The notes beneath the pieces are model-generated. The model saw nothing but the letters and a program-made list of their open reading frames with translations, made no database searches and was not told where the DNA came from. From Azadirachta indica (taxonomy: Eukaryota; Streptophyta; Magnoliopsida; Sapindales; Meliaceae): a DNA stretch of 64,000 nt. Of this stretch, positions 36,889-47,525 are shown piece by piece (the first letter of the stretch is position 1; each line of letters begins with the position of its first letter). The stretch is from contig CM040441.1 of the NCBI GenBank assembly GCA_022749755.1, positions 23,065,475 to 23,129,474 on the forward strand, given 5' to 3'. Made by a program: the position numbers and the translations under genes.

Positions 36889-36967
36889 TCAAGGTTCCAT
36901 TGCTACTCGTCGTCGTCAAAAATAATTTGAGGAAGGTTCTTTAAACACAGAAGCTGATCCTCGTGAT
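36889..36967 (+). pseudogene. LTR-X internal stub
   Basis: About 80 bp remain of the internal region. They encode ATRRRQ then a stop, then FEEGSLNTEADPRD. This resembles the first residues of a gag with its ATG changed to ATT. Nothing else of the element survives. Confidence 0.5.
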
Positions 36968-37264
36968 TGATAAAAACCTTGAGTATATTAAACTTAAGAC
37001 CCAATATCTTTACGCATGGAAGCAATGTCTTGGAAAGTTAAATCAGATTTACCTAAGTATGCAACCCAATTTTAACTTGTGAAATAGAACCTTAGAATAA
37101 AATACCCTCAAAGTAATTAGCTTTGATTGTAAGAATCTTGATTCAAGCAAGAATCAAAATAAGAGAAACACTCTCAATTTTATTTATTTCAAAGATTAAT
37201 GATGCCTCAATGGAAGCATGTGGTTGAATATATAAGGGTACAGGAGATAAGTAACCCTAATTGT
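36968..37264 (-). repeat. CRM-2 LTR fragment inside LTR-X
   Basis: About 297 bp, starting at the true LTR terminus TGATAAAAACC and colinear with 18706-19005. It sits between the LTR-X stub and the second LTR-X copy. Confidence 0.85.
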
Positions 37265-37721
37265 ACTTATGTACAATGTGTTTTATTTAATTTCTATATG
37301 ATAGAAAGATTTGGTGAGTTGTAATTCAAAGTCTTAACTGTTTTGGTTTATTTTCAAAAAATTTTAAATGTTTGTATTCATTTGTCAAAGTTAGGTAATG
37401 GTTATTGGCCTAATCATTAAAATTTCTAATAGTTGTTGACCTAACCTTTAACATTTATTTCCTTCTAAGAGCCTATATAAAAGGCTTCGCGTTATTTTGA
37501 GTGAGTTAAATAAAATTTTGATATTCTATATTCTGTATCTCTTGTAGAGAATTTTTATAGAGTGGTGAGTTTTATTTTTAGTTCTATAACCTTTGGCAGC
37601 AATTTAGGATGGTATTTCTGTTTTTCTGTATCTCTGTTGTTGTGAACCTTAGGAGAAGAACTTATTTCAAACTTTATTTAGTAAAAACCTAAATTCCTAC
37701 ACAAACCTTGATTTTTCGGTA
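37265..37721 (+). repeat. LTR-X 3' LTR, 5'-truncated
   Basis: Colinear with 36415-36873 and ending CGGTAACA. The base run after it, AGATC, pairs with GGATC just before the 5' LTR (36106-36110), which looks like a 5-bp target duplication with one mismatch. Confidence 0.8.
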
Positions 37722-38135
37722 ACAAGATCGTTACGGTACATTTTATTTTCAAAACAGAGAAGTTGAAAATGTACGAATTTTGGAGCCAGAATTATCAAAC
37801 GTCATATGAACTCGAAAAATGACTTTATTTCGAGGCGGACCATAAGTCTTGTTACTGGCCAATGCGTGAGGATTGGTGCAATATATTTTATTTAAAAAAC
37901 GAAGAAGTTGAAAACGTACAATTTTCGGGGCCAGAATTGTCAAACGTGATACAAACTCAAAAAAAAAAAACTTTGTTTCAACATAGGCTGCACGTCTTTT
38001 ACTCACCATCGTGTGAGTATCATTATGGTGCATTGTATTTTGAAAACGGAGCAGTGAAAAATGTATTATTTTCGGCGTTCGAATTGTCAAACGTGAGACC
38101 AATTCAAAAAACAACTTCGTTTCGCCACGGGACGC
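37722..38135 (-). repeat. SatA, ~3 monomers, inverted
   Basis: Continues the interrupted inverted array after LTR-X. The last monomer and its junction with the Athila LTR match 1060-1228 (ATCGTGTGAGTATCATTATG, then GTGAGACCAATT, then CGCTGATAAATC). Confidence 0.9.
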
Positions 38136-38774
38136 TGATAAATCAATATTTGTCCTAATATTTTATTATATTTATATTCTTTATTCATGTATTTTATCTT
38201 AAAATTTTATTACTTTGAGTTTCTTTTTATTACCTATAGAAATTATTGTAGAAAGCTTAAAAACAAACCCAAGATGCTGAAAGGCCTGTATTTTCTGAAT
38301 ATAGTCCATATTTTCTAGCCTAACTTTGTCCTCAATACTCGTATTTGGGTGATACAAAATAATTTGAAAACTAGACATAATGATTTACAGCCGTACATTT
38401 CAAAAAGAAAGCGAATGTTGAAGTTTAGGGGTCAAAATTTCAGCTGATAAGAAGACAACTGGAAGACAGATTTTCCTTAACATGTGAGAGTAAATTTTGA
38501 ATAAGTTGTTGACAAAATGAGTAAAAGGGAGGACTTTAGTGGTGCTACTGGGTAGAGAAAAAATTGAGAAAGGATTTGATGAAAAAGAAGGGTTTCTAAA
38601 GAGGGAGTTTTTCATTGGAGGGGCAGGATTGTTGGATTGAAGAGGAGCACATTCTTGTTGGGCAAAATTATTATCTTTTTCAAAACTTGCTGGTGAACCT
38701 TCAAAAAGGGAAGCTTTCTTTAAGTTTATTTATTTTTCAAATATGTTTAGAACTTTTGTAATTAGATTTATAGA
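38136..38774 (+). repeat. Athila-type 5' LTR, truncated
   Basis: The first ~640 bp of the Athila LTR, from TGATAAATCAATATTTGTCC. It is cut at 38774 by an inverted CRM-1 LTR. Confidence 0.9.
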
Positions 38775-39513
38775 TAAAAACCAAGACTATGATTACTCAA
38801 ACGCCACACTAAGAATCCTTAAGAAAACACTTAAGAATCGAGATGATAAGTTTGGTTGTTTTTAAATGCTACAAGAAATTAGACTTGAAGAGTTCAAGAA
38901 CAAGAACTTGTAAAAAATAATTTAACACTCAAAATTGCTTTTTTCATTTAAAAAATGAAAGCCTTTTTATAGGCAAATACAAATGAAAAATGTCAAAGGT
39001 TAGGCCAACAATCCTACCTAAAAATTTGACAAAATAAGTACAAACTTTATGACTTTTAAAAATTACAAATGACATCATTACTTATGTTTTCATGTTTGAA
39101 ATTTGTAGTTTTTAAAAGTCATAAAGTTTATATTTATTTTGTCAAGTTGTTAGGTAGGATTGTTGGCCTAACCTTTGACATTTTTTATTTGTATTTGCCT
39201 ATAAAAAGGCTTTTATTTTTTAAATAAAGCAGGCAATTTGTTTTGAGTGTTAAATTATTTCTTATAAGTTCTTGTTATTGAACTCTTCAACTTTAATTTT
39301 TTGTGGCGTTCAAAACAACCAAATTTATCATCTAAATTCTTAAGTGTTTTTCTTAAGGATTCTTGGTATGGCGTTTAAATAAATCATAGTCTTGGTTCTT
39401 ATTTAAATAGGTATCGGGTCAAGACTCAATAAACTTGCGTCTTGGAAAAATCTTGGGTTTCGTTACTATATTCAGTGTTGGGTTTCGTTACATTATTGGT
39501 GAGGTTCATACCA
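38775..39513. repeat. Inverted pair of CRM-1 LTR pieces (palindrome)
   Basis: The left arm (38775-39070) is CRM-1 LTR in reverse. The right arm (about 39100-39420) is the same LTR part in forward orientation. They are separated by about 29 bases at 39071-39099. The forward piece continues to the LTR end at 39513 (TTCATACCA). Arms of ~295 bp can fold into a long hairpin. Confidence 0.88.
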
Positions 39514-41584
39514 ACAAAGTAGATTTTTGAGTTCGTATTACGTTTGACAATTTCGGCCTCGAAAATCATATGTTTTCAATTTCTCCGTTTTCGAAATAAA
39601 ATGAACCATAACGATCCTCATGTGATGGTCAATAACAAGACGTGCTCCTATCTCAAAACAAAGTCATTTTTCCAGTCCGTATGACATTTGAAAATTCTGA
39701 TCCCAAAAATTGTACGTTTTCAACTTCTCTATTTTCAAAACAAAATATATCGTAATGATCCTTACGCGATGGTCAGTAACAAGACATATAGCCCTACTCG
39801 AAATGAAATTGTTTTTTGAGTTCGTATCACGTTTGACAATTCTGGCCTCGAAAATCGTATGTATTTAACTTCTCTGTTTTTGGAATAAATTATACCGTAA
39901 CGATGCCCTTACAATACTGAGTAATAAGACGTGCAGCCCGTCTCAAGTCCGTATCATGTTTGACAATTCCGTCCCCAAAAATCTTACATTTTCAACTTCT
40001 CCGTTTTCGAAATAAAATGTACTATAAGCATCCATATATCATGCCAAGTAACTAGACGTGTGGCCCGTCTCAAAATGAAGTCGTTTTTCGAGTCCGTATC
40101 ACGTTTGACAAGTCCGACCTCGAAAATCATGCGTTTTCAATTTCTCTGTTTTTGAAATAAAATGTACCATAAGATTCTTTACGCGATGGTGAGTAGCAAG
40201 ACGTGCGGCTCGTCTCCAAACGAAGTCGCTTTTTGAGTCCGTATCACGTTTGGCAATTCCGACCCTGAAAATCATACGTTTTTAACTTCTCCGTTTTCGA
40301 AATAAAATATACTGTGAGATTCTTTACGCGATGGTGAGTAACAAGATATACTGTTCATCTCCAAACAAAGTCTCTTTCCGAGTCCGTATCACATTTGACA
40401 ATTCTGATCTCGAAAATTATACGTTTTTAACTTCTCCCTTTTTGAAATAAAATGCGCCATAACGATCCTAACGTGATTGTCAGTAGCAAGATGTGTGACT
40501 CGTCTCGAACCAAAGTCGTTTCTCGAGTTTGTATCACATTTGACAATTCTAGCCCCAAAAATCGCACGTTTTCAACTTCTTATTTTTTGAAATAAAATAT
40601 ACCGTAAGCATCCCCACACGATGCTGATTAACTAGACGTGCGGCCCGTCTTGAACCGAAGTCATTTTTCGAGTTTGCATCACGTATAAAAATTCCGGCCC
40701 CAAAAATCGTATGTTTTCAACTTCTCGGTTTTTGAAATAAAATGTACTGTAACGATTCTTTCGTGATGGTGAGTAAAACAATGAGCAGCCCGTCATGAAA
40801 TGAAGTCGTTTTTTTAAGTTCGTATTACGTTTGACAATTCTGGCCCCGAAATCGTACATTTTCGCCTTCTTCGTTTTCAAAATAAAATATACCATAAGCA
40901 TTCTCACACGATGCTGAGGAACTAGACGTGCGGTCCATCTCTAACCGGAGTCATTTTCGAGTCTGCATAATGTTTGACAATTCCAGCCTCAAAATTCGTA
41001 CGTTTTCAAATTCTCTATTTCCGAAAAAAAATGTACTGTAAGGTTTCTCATGCAATGTTCAGTAATAACACTTTGCCGCCTGTCTAGAAATGAAGTCGTT
41101 TTTTGAGTCCTTATCACATTTGACAATTCCGCTCCTGAAAATTGAACATTTTCAATTTCTCCGTTTGTGAAATAAAATGCACCGTAACGATTCTCATATG
41201 ATAGTGAGTAACAATATTTGCGGCTCGTCTCAAAACGAAGTTGTTTCTCAAATTCGTATCACGTTTGACAATTTTGTCCCCAAAAATCGTACGTTCTCAA
41301 CTTTTCCGTTTTCAAAATAAAATATAACGTAATGATCCTTACGGGATGGTCAGTAACAAGATGTACAGCTTATCTCAAAACGAAGTAGTTTTTTGAGTTT
41401 GTATTACGTTTGACAATTCTAGCCCTGAAAATCGTACACTTTCAAATTCTACGTTTTTGAAATAAAATGTACCATAATGATACTCACACGATGGTCAGTA
41501 ACAAGACGTGCAGACCATCTCTAAACGATGTCATTTTTTGAGTTTGTATCACGTTTGACAATTTCAGCCCCAAAAATCGTACGT
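39514..41584 (+). repeat. SatA array, ~14 monomers
   Basis: 145-bp tandem array. Its first ~12 monomers match 14566-16330 one for one in variant order, so this is a duplicated block and not an independent array. It ends against a short gag fragment before the gap. Confidence 0.95.
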
Positions 41585-41626
41585 TATGGGAATAGAGAAG
41601 TTAGGTTGGGTAGACCTTAAGTTGTT
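41585..41626 (+). pseudogene. gag: CRM-1 gag scrap beside gap
   Basis: About 42 bp matching the gag region at 7034-7077 (GGGAATAGAGAAGTTAGGTT). It shows that a CRM-1 element entered the unsequenced gap from the left. Confidence 0.75.
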
Positions 41627-41726
41627 NNNNNNNNNNNNNNNNNNNNNNNNNNNNNNNNNNNNNNNNNNNNNNNNNNNNNNNNNNNNNNNNNNNNNNNNNN
41701 NNNNNNNNNNNNNNNNNNNNNNNNNN
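41627..41726. other. Assembly gap (100 N)
   Basis: Exactly 100 N, the customary placeholder for a gap of unknown size. SatA and gag lie on the left, inverted SatB on the right, so an unknown amount of repeat is missing. Confidence 0.98.
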
Positions 41727-42338
41727 TTTGTTTTGAGACGGGACGCGTTTCTTGTTACTTATCATGGGGTGCGATCATTCCAATGCATTTGATTTCAGAA
41801 ACAGAAGAGTTGGAAATGTACAATTTTCGAGGACGAAATTGTTAAAAGTGAAACAGACTCAAAAAAATGGTTTCGCTTCGAGATGGGATGCATGTTTTGT
41901 TACTCACCGTGGTGTGACGATCATTACTATGCATTTAATTTAAAAAACAGAATAGTCTGAAATGTACGATTCTCGAAGGCAAAATTGTCAAATGCAAAAT
42001 AGGCACAAGAAAGTAGTTTCGTTTTGAGACGGGATGCATGTCTTATTACTCACCGTAGCATCATGATCGTTGCAATGCATTTTATTTAAAAAAATGAAAG
42101 GGTCAGAAATATAAGATTCTTGGGGACAAAATTGTCAAACGTGAATTAGGCACAAAATAATGGTTTTGTTTCGAGATGGGACACGTGTCTAATTACTCAC
42201 CGTGGGGTGACGATCATTACAGTGCATTTGATTTAAAAAATGGAAGAATCAGAAATGTACGATTCTCGAAGGCAAAATTGTTAAACGCGAGACATGCACA
42301 AAAAATGGTTTCGTTTCGAGACGGGACGCGTGTCTTGT
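41727..42338 (-). repeat. SatB array, ~4 monomers, inverted
   Basis: Divergent relative of SatA with the same ~145-bp period. Typical blocks are GAGACGGGACGCGTGTCTTG, ACAATGCATTTGATTT-like, and CAAAAAATGGTTTCGTTTCG. Confidence 0.9.
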
Positions 42339-43587
42339 CCATGAGAATCGTACATTTTTTACTCTTCCGTTTATGAAATGAAATGCATTGTAATGATTGT
42401 CACACCACGGTGAGTAACAAGCTATGCGTCCCATCTCGAAACGAAAAGAATTTTTTGCGCCCGTTTCGCGTTTGACAATTTCTTCCTCAAAAATCGTATA
42501 TTTCTGACTCTTCCATTTTATAAATGAAATGCATTGTACAAATTATCACCCACAGTGAGTAACAAGACATGTGTCGCGTTTCGAAACGAAACCATTTTTC
42601 TCACCCATTTTCCATTTGACAATGTCGTCCCCAAAAATCCTTCATTTCCTACTCTTCCTTTTTTCTAATGAAATGCAATTTAACGATCGCATCACCACAA
42701 TGAGTAATAAGATATGCATCCCGTCTCGAAACAAAACCATTTTTTTGCGCCCGTTTCGCATTTGACAAGTTCGTCTCCCGACTCTTCCGTTTTTCCAATG
42801 AAATGCATTGTAACGATCATGATGCCACAGTGAGTAAAGAGACATGCATTCCATCTCGAAACGAAACCATTTTCTTGCTCCTGCTTTGTGTTTGACACTT
42901 TTGAGAATTATACCTTTCCGACTCTTCCATTTTTGAAATAAAATGCATTATAATGATTGTCACCACACGGTGAATAATAAGACACTTGTCATGTGTCCAA
43001 ACGAAACCATTTTTTTTTCCTGTTTTGCGTTTGACAATGTCGTCCCCAAAAATTGTGCATTTCCTACTCTTCCTTTTTTCAAATGAAATGCATTTTAATG
43101 ATCTTGACGCTACAGTGAATAACAAGACATACGTTCAGTCTTGAAACGAAGCCTTTTTCTTGCGCTTATTTCGCTTTTGACAGTTTTGTCCCTAAGAATC
43201 GTACATTTTTTACTCTTCCATTTTTGAAATGAAATGCATTGTCACGATCGTCACCACACAGTTTGTAAGAAGACACGCGTCATATCTCAAAATGAAACCA
43301 TTTCTTTTCACCCGTTTGGCATTTGACAATGTCGTCCCCAAAAATCGTTCATTTCCCACTCTTCTTATTTTCAAATGAAATGCATTTTAATGATCTTGAT
43401 GCCACAGTAAGTAACAAGACATGGTTCCATCCCCAAACGAAGCCATTTTTTTACGTCCGTTTTGCGTTTAACAATTTCGTCCCCGAGAATCGTACAATTA
43501 TGACTCTTCCGTCTTTTAAATGAAATATATTGTAATGATCGTGACACCACGGTGAGTACCAAGACACGTGTACTATCTCAAAACGAA
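42339..43587 (+). repeat. SatB array, ~8.5 monomers
   Basis: Forward SatB begins abruptly after inverted SatB at about 42339. TTTGACAA blocks at 42471, 42615 and 42761 give 144 and 146 bp; the next, at 42891, gives a shortened 130-bp monomer. Diagnostic blocks are AAACCATTTTTTTGCGCCCG, CGTCCCCGAGAATCGTACAT, GACTCTTCCGTTTTT and GAAATGCATTGTAACGATCG. Confidence 0.92.
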
Positions 43588-43875
43588 CACCGATTACATA
43601 CTTTAGTGAGAAACTAAATGGCACGGCTTTAAACTATCTCACTTACGACAAAGAATTATATGCATTGGTTCGAACTCTAGAAACTTGGCAGCATTACCCT
43701 TGGCCCAAAGAGTTTGTGATTCATACGGATCATGAATCCTTAAAACATTTAAAGGCGCAGCACAAATCAAGCAGACGTCATGCCAAACGGTGGAGTTCAT
43801 TGAAACATTTTCTTATGTGATCAAATACAAACAAGGCAAAGAAAATATAGTTGCTGATGCACTATCATGCAGGTA
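43588..43875 (+). pseudogene. CRM-1 RNase H cassette
   Basis: 288 bp of RNase H from about [18 protein letters not shown] through [18 protein letters not shown] to DALSCR. A base lost near 43786 shifts the frame. It begins and ends at almost the same codons as the inverted cassette at 48556-48856. It is fused at its 3' end to the last few integrase codons before the polypurine tract. Confidence 0.85.
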
Positions 43876-44671
43876 GCGATTTGAGGATAAATTCTTTTCA
43901 AGAGGGGGGGAATGATGCAAAAAAGTTATGCAACCACGTAAACAAGACATAAGGTTGGAGACACTCAATTACAGCATTTATATGATTCGCTAAGTGTGCC
44001 AAGTGGAACGATTACAAGAGTTAGAACCAAGATATTGGAAAGTGCCTTAAATGGACTAATTGAAAAGATGTGTGATTCAAATACAATTTAAGATACATGT
44101 CTTAAAGAATTAGGCTCAGTGAACATCATTCAAGCGATTGAAATCCAAGAAAACTGATATGAAAATGTTCGAAAATTATAGTCCATTTATGTAATTTGAA
44201 GAATCTTAAAATGATATAATCACTTACATCATACGCATTCGACGCCATTGCTTACATTTTCATGTTTGAAATTTTTAGGTTTTAAAAGTCATAAAGTTTG
44301 AATTTATTTTGTCAAATTGTTAGGTAAGATTGATAACCTAACTTTTGACATTTTTCCTTTGTATTTGCCTATAAAAAGGTTTTCATTTCTTGAAATGAAA
44401 CAAACAATTTTGAGTGTTAAATTATTTCTTATAAGTTCTTATTCTTGAGCTCTTCAAGTTTAATTTCTTGTAGCGTTCAAAACAACCAAACTTATCATCT
44501 AAATTCTTAAGTGTTTTTTTAAGAATTCTTGGTGTGGCGTTTGAGTAAATCATAGTCTTGATTAGATAGGTATCGGGTCAAAGCTCAATAAACTTGCGTC
44601 TTGAAGAAATCTTGGGGTTCTTTACTACATTCGGTGTTGGGTTTGTTATGATATTGGCGAGGTTCGTATCA
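43876..44671 (+). repeat. CRM-1 polypurine tract and 3' LTR
   Basis: GSDLR-like pol codons and the polypurine tract AGAGGGGGGGAA (43901-43912), then an LTR of 759 bp from TGATGCAAAAAAG to GTTCGTATCA. Only one paired-TGACG module is left in U3 (near 44240). Forward SatB resumes at 44672. Confidence 0.9.
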
Positions 44672-45689
44672 TCCGACTCCTCCATTTTCGAATAGAAATG
44701 CATTGTAAAGATCATCACCCCATGGTGAGTAAAAAGACATGCATCCCGTCTCAAAACGAAACCATTTTTTTGCACCCGTTTCGCGTTTGACAATTTCATT
44801 CCCAAAAATCGTGCATTTCCAACTCTTCCGTTTTTTTAATGAAATACATTGTAACGATCATCATGTCATGGTTAGTCACAAGACATTCATCCTGTGCCGA
44901 AAGAAAACCATTTTTTGGCACCCATTTTGCATTAGACAATTTTGTCCACGAAAATCGTTCATTTCCGACGCGTTTGACAATTTCATTCCCGAGAATCATA
45001 TGTTTCTGACTCTTCCATTTTTTCAATGAAATGCATTGTAATGGTCATGACGCCACGGTGAGTAAAAAGACATGCGATCTCTATTGAAACAAAACCATTT
45101 TCTTGTGCCTGTTTCGCGTTTGACTATTTCGTCCCCGAGAATCGTCCATTTTCGACTCTTCTGTTTTTGAAACGAAATGCATTGTAATGATCGTCTCCAC
45201 ACGGTGAGTAATAGGACACAGTCACGTCTCGAAACGAAACCATTTTCTTGGCGCCAGTTTCGCGTTTGACAATTTTGCCCTAGAGAATCGTACATTTCTA
45301 ACTCTTCTGTTTTTGAAATGAAATACATTGTACCGATCGTCACACCACGGTGAGTAACAAGACATGCGTCCCATCTCGAAACAACAAGGATTTTATTATG
45401 CCCGTTTCGCGTTTGACAATTTCGTTTCCGACAATCGCACATTTCCGACTGTTTCATTTTTTAAAAGAAATGCATTGTAATGATCGTAACCACACTGTAA
45501 GTAATAAGACATGGATCACGTCTCAAAATGAAACCATTTTTTTCGCGCTCGTTTCACGTTTGATTATTTGGTCCCTGAGAATTGTACATTTCTGACCCTT
45601 CCGTTTTCTAAATGAAATACATTGTAACAATCGTGACACCACAATAAGTAACAAGACATGCGTCCCGTCTTGAAAGGAAACCATTTTTG
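44672..45689 (+). repeat. SatB array, ~7 monomers
   Basis: Forward SatB, same subfamily as 42339-43587. One monomer is cut short near 44970 (TTTCCGACGCGTTTGACAAT). It ends inside the AAACCATTTTT block where integrase begins. Confidence 0.92.
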
Positions 45690-46998
45690 GTGTAGCTAAT
45701 ACTTTACACATATTGCATGAACATTTCTTTTGGCTGCACAGGAAACGTGACGTACAAAGGGTTTGTGCGAGATGCATTACTTGTAGACAAGTTAAGTCTA
45801 GGTAACAACCATATGGATTGTATACACCACTTTTTATTCCTAGTGTACCTTAGGTCGATATTTTTATGGATTTTATTTTGGGATTACCTAGAACAAAAAG
45901 GGGGAGAGACTCAGTTTTTGTGGTTGTCGATAGATTTTCTAAACTGGCACACTTTATTGCATGTTATAAAACTGATGATGCATTGCATATAACTGATTTG
46001 TTTTTCAAGGAAGTTGTTAGGTTGCATGGAATGCTCAAGACTATTGTCTCAAATCGAGATACAAAGTTCTTAAGTTATTTTTGGAAGACATTGTGGGAAA
46101 AGTTGGGAACTAAATTATTATTTTCTACTATTTGTCACCCACAAACAAATGGTCAAACCGAAATAGCAAATAGGACATTGTCTACTTTGTTGCGTATTAT
46201 CATACAAAAAAACTTGAAAACTTGGGAAGATTGCTTGACGCATGTTGAATTTGTTTATAATCGTTGTGGTCATTCTGTCACTAAATTTTCACCTTTTCAA
46301 ATTGTCTATGGTTTTAATCTACTAACTCCTTTACCTATGAATAAGCGCATTAATTTAGATGGCAAGAATAAATCAAATTTCATCAAGCAGATTCATGAGA
46401 AAGCAAGGCAACACATAGAACAACGAACGAAATAATATGCCAAGTAAGCCAATAAGGACGCAAGAAGGTTGTCTTTAAATCAGGAGATTTGGTTTGGTTA
46501 TATATGAGGAAGGGGCGTTTTCCTGAGTAAAGACGTTCTAAACTTCTGCCAAGGGGGAATGGCCCATTTCGAGTAGTAGAACACATCAATGACAATGCCT
46601 ACAAATTTGAACTACCAGGTGAGTATGGGGTTAGTACAACCTTTAATATTTCTAACTTATCTTCTTTTGATGTAGGTAACGATTTGAGGACAAATTCTTT
46701 TCAAAAAGGGGAGAATGATGCAAATGAAGTTATGCGACCACGTAAACAAGAGGAGAACCTTCGACATAAGGTTAGAGACACTCAATTACAGCATCTATAT
46801 GATTCGCTAAGCGTACTGAGTAGACCGATTATAAGAGCTAGAGCCAAGACATTGGAAAGTGTCTTAAATGGACTAATTAAAAATATGTGTGATTCAAATA
46901 CAATTCAAGACACACGTCTTGAAGAATTAGGCTCAGTGAACATCATTCGAGTGACTGGAGTCCAAGAAAACAAATATGAAAATGTTCAAAAATTATAA
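45690..46998 (+). pseudogene. CRM-1 integrase, near full (broken)
   Basis: Best-preserved CRM-1 integrase. The zinc-binding region HEHFFWLHRKRDVQRVCARC runs into C of CRQ, then stops interrupt. The core is open at 45866-46435, with [35 protein letters not shown], and [20 protein letters not shown] with the Glu intact. The second catalytic position is Asn in SNRD. Frame breaks follow at 46433, then the C-terminal frame 46684-46998 crosses into the LTR. The GPITRARAK motif has decayed to SRPIIRARAK. The frame runs on to NVQKL, deep in U3. Confidence 0.88.
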
Positions 46999-47525
46999 TC
47001 CATTTATGTAATTTTAAGAATCTTAAAATGATGTAATCACTTACATCATATACATTCGACGTCATTGCTTACGTCATATATATATATGACGTCATTGCTT
47101 ACGTTTTCATATTTGAAATTTGTAAGTTTTAAAAGTCATAAAATTTGAATTTATTTTATCAAATTGTTAGGTAAGATTGATAACCTAATTTTTGACATTT
47201 TCCCTTTATATTTGCCTATAAAAAGACTTTCATTTCTTGAAATGAGACAAACAATTTTGAGTGTTAAATTATTTCTTATAAGTTCTTATTCTTGATCTCT
47301 TCAAGTTTAATTTCTTGTGGCGTTTAAAACAACAAAACTTATCATCTAGATTCTTAAGTATTTTCTTAAGGATTCTTGGTGTGGCGTTTGAGTAAATCAT
47401 AGTCTTGGTTCTTATATAAATAAGTATCAGGTCAAGGCTCTATAAACTTACGTCTTGGGGAAATCTTGGGGTTCTTTACTACATTCGGTGTTTGGTTTCC
47501 TTACAATATTGGTGAGGTTCGTATC
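46716..47525 (+). repeat. CRM-1 3' LTR (810 bp)
   Basis: Starts TGATGCAAATGAAG after AAAGGGGAGAA and ends GAGGTTCGTATCT. It holds the cleanest copy of the paired TGACG-type motif (47058-47103). The TATAAAAAGACTTTC promoter-like box is near 47217. Confidence 0.92.
47058..47103 (-). promoter_or_regulatory. Two as-1-like TGACG motif pairs in CRM-1 LTR
   Basis: On the minus strand, TGACGTAAGCAATGACGTC occurs at 47058-47076 and a second CGTAAGCAATGACGTCA module at 47087-47103, separated by a TA run. The two TGACG starts are 12 bases apart, as in the as-1 element of plant promoters, which TGA-class bZIP factors bind. It lies about 110-160 bp upstream of the TATA-like box. Function is inferred from similarity only. 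Confidence 0.6.
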
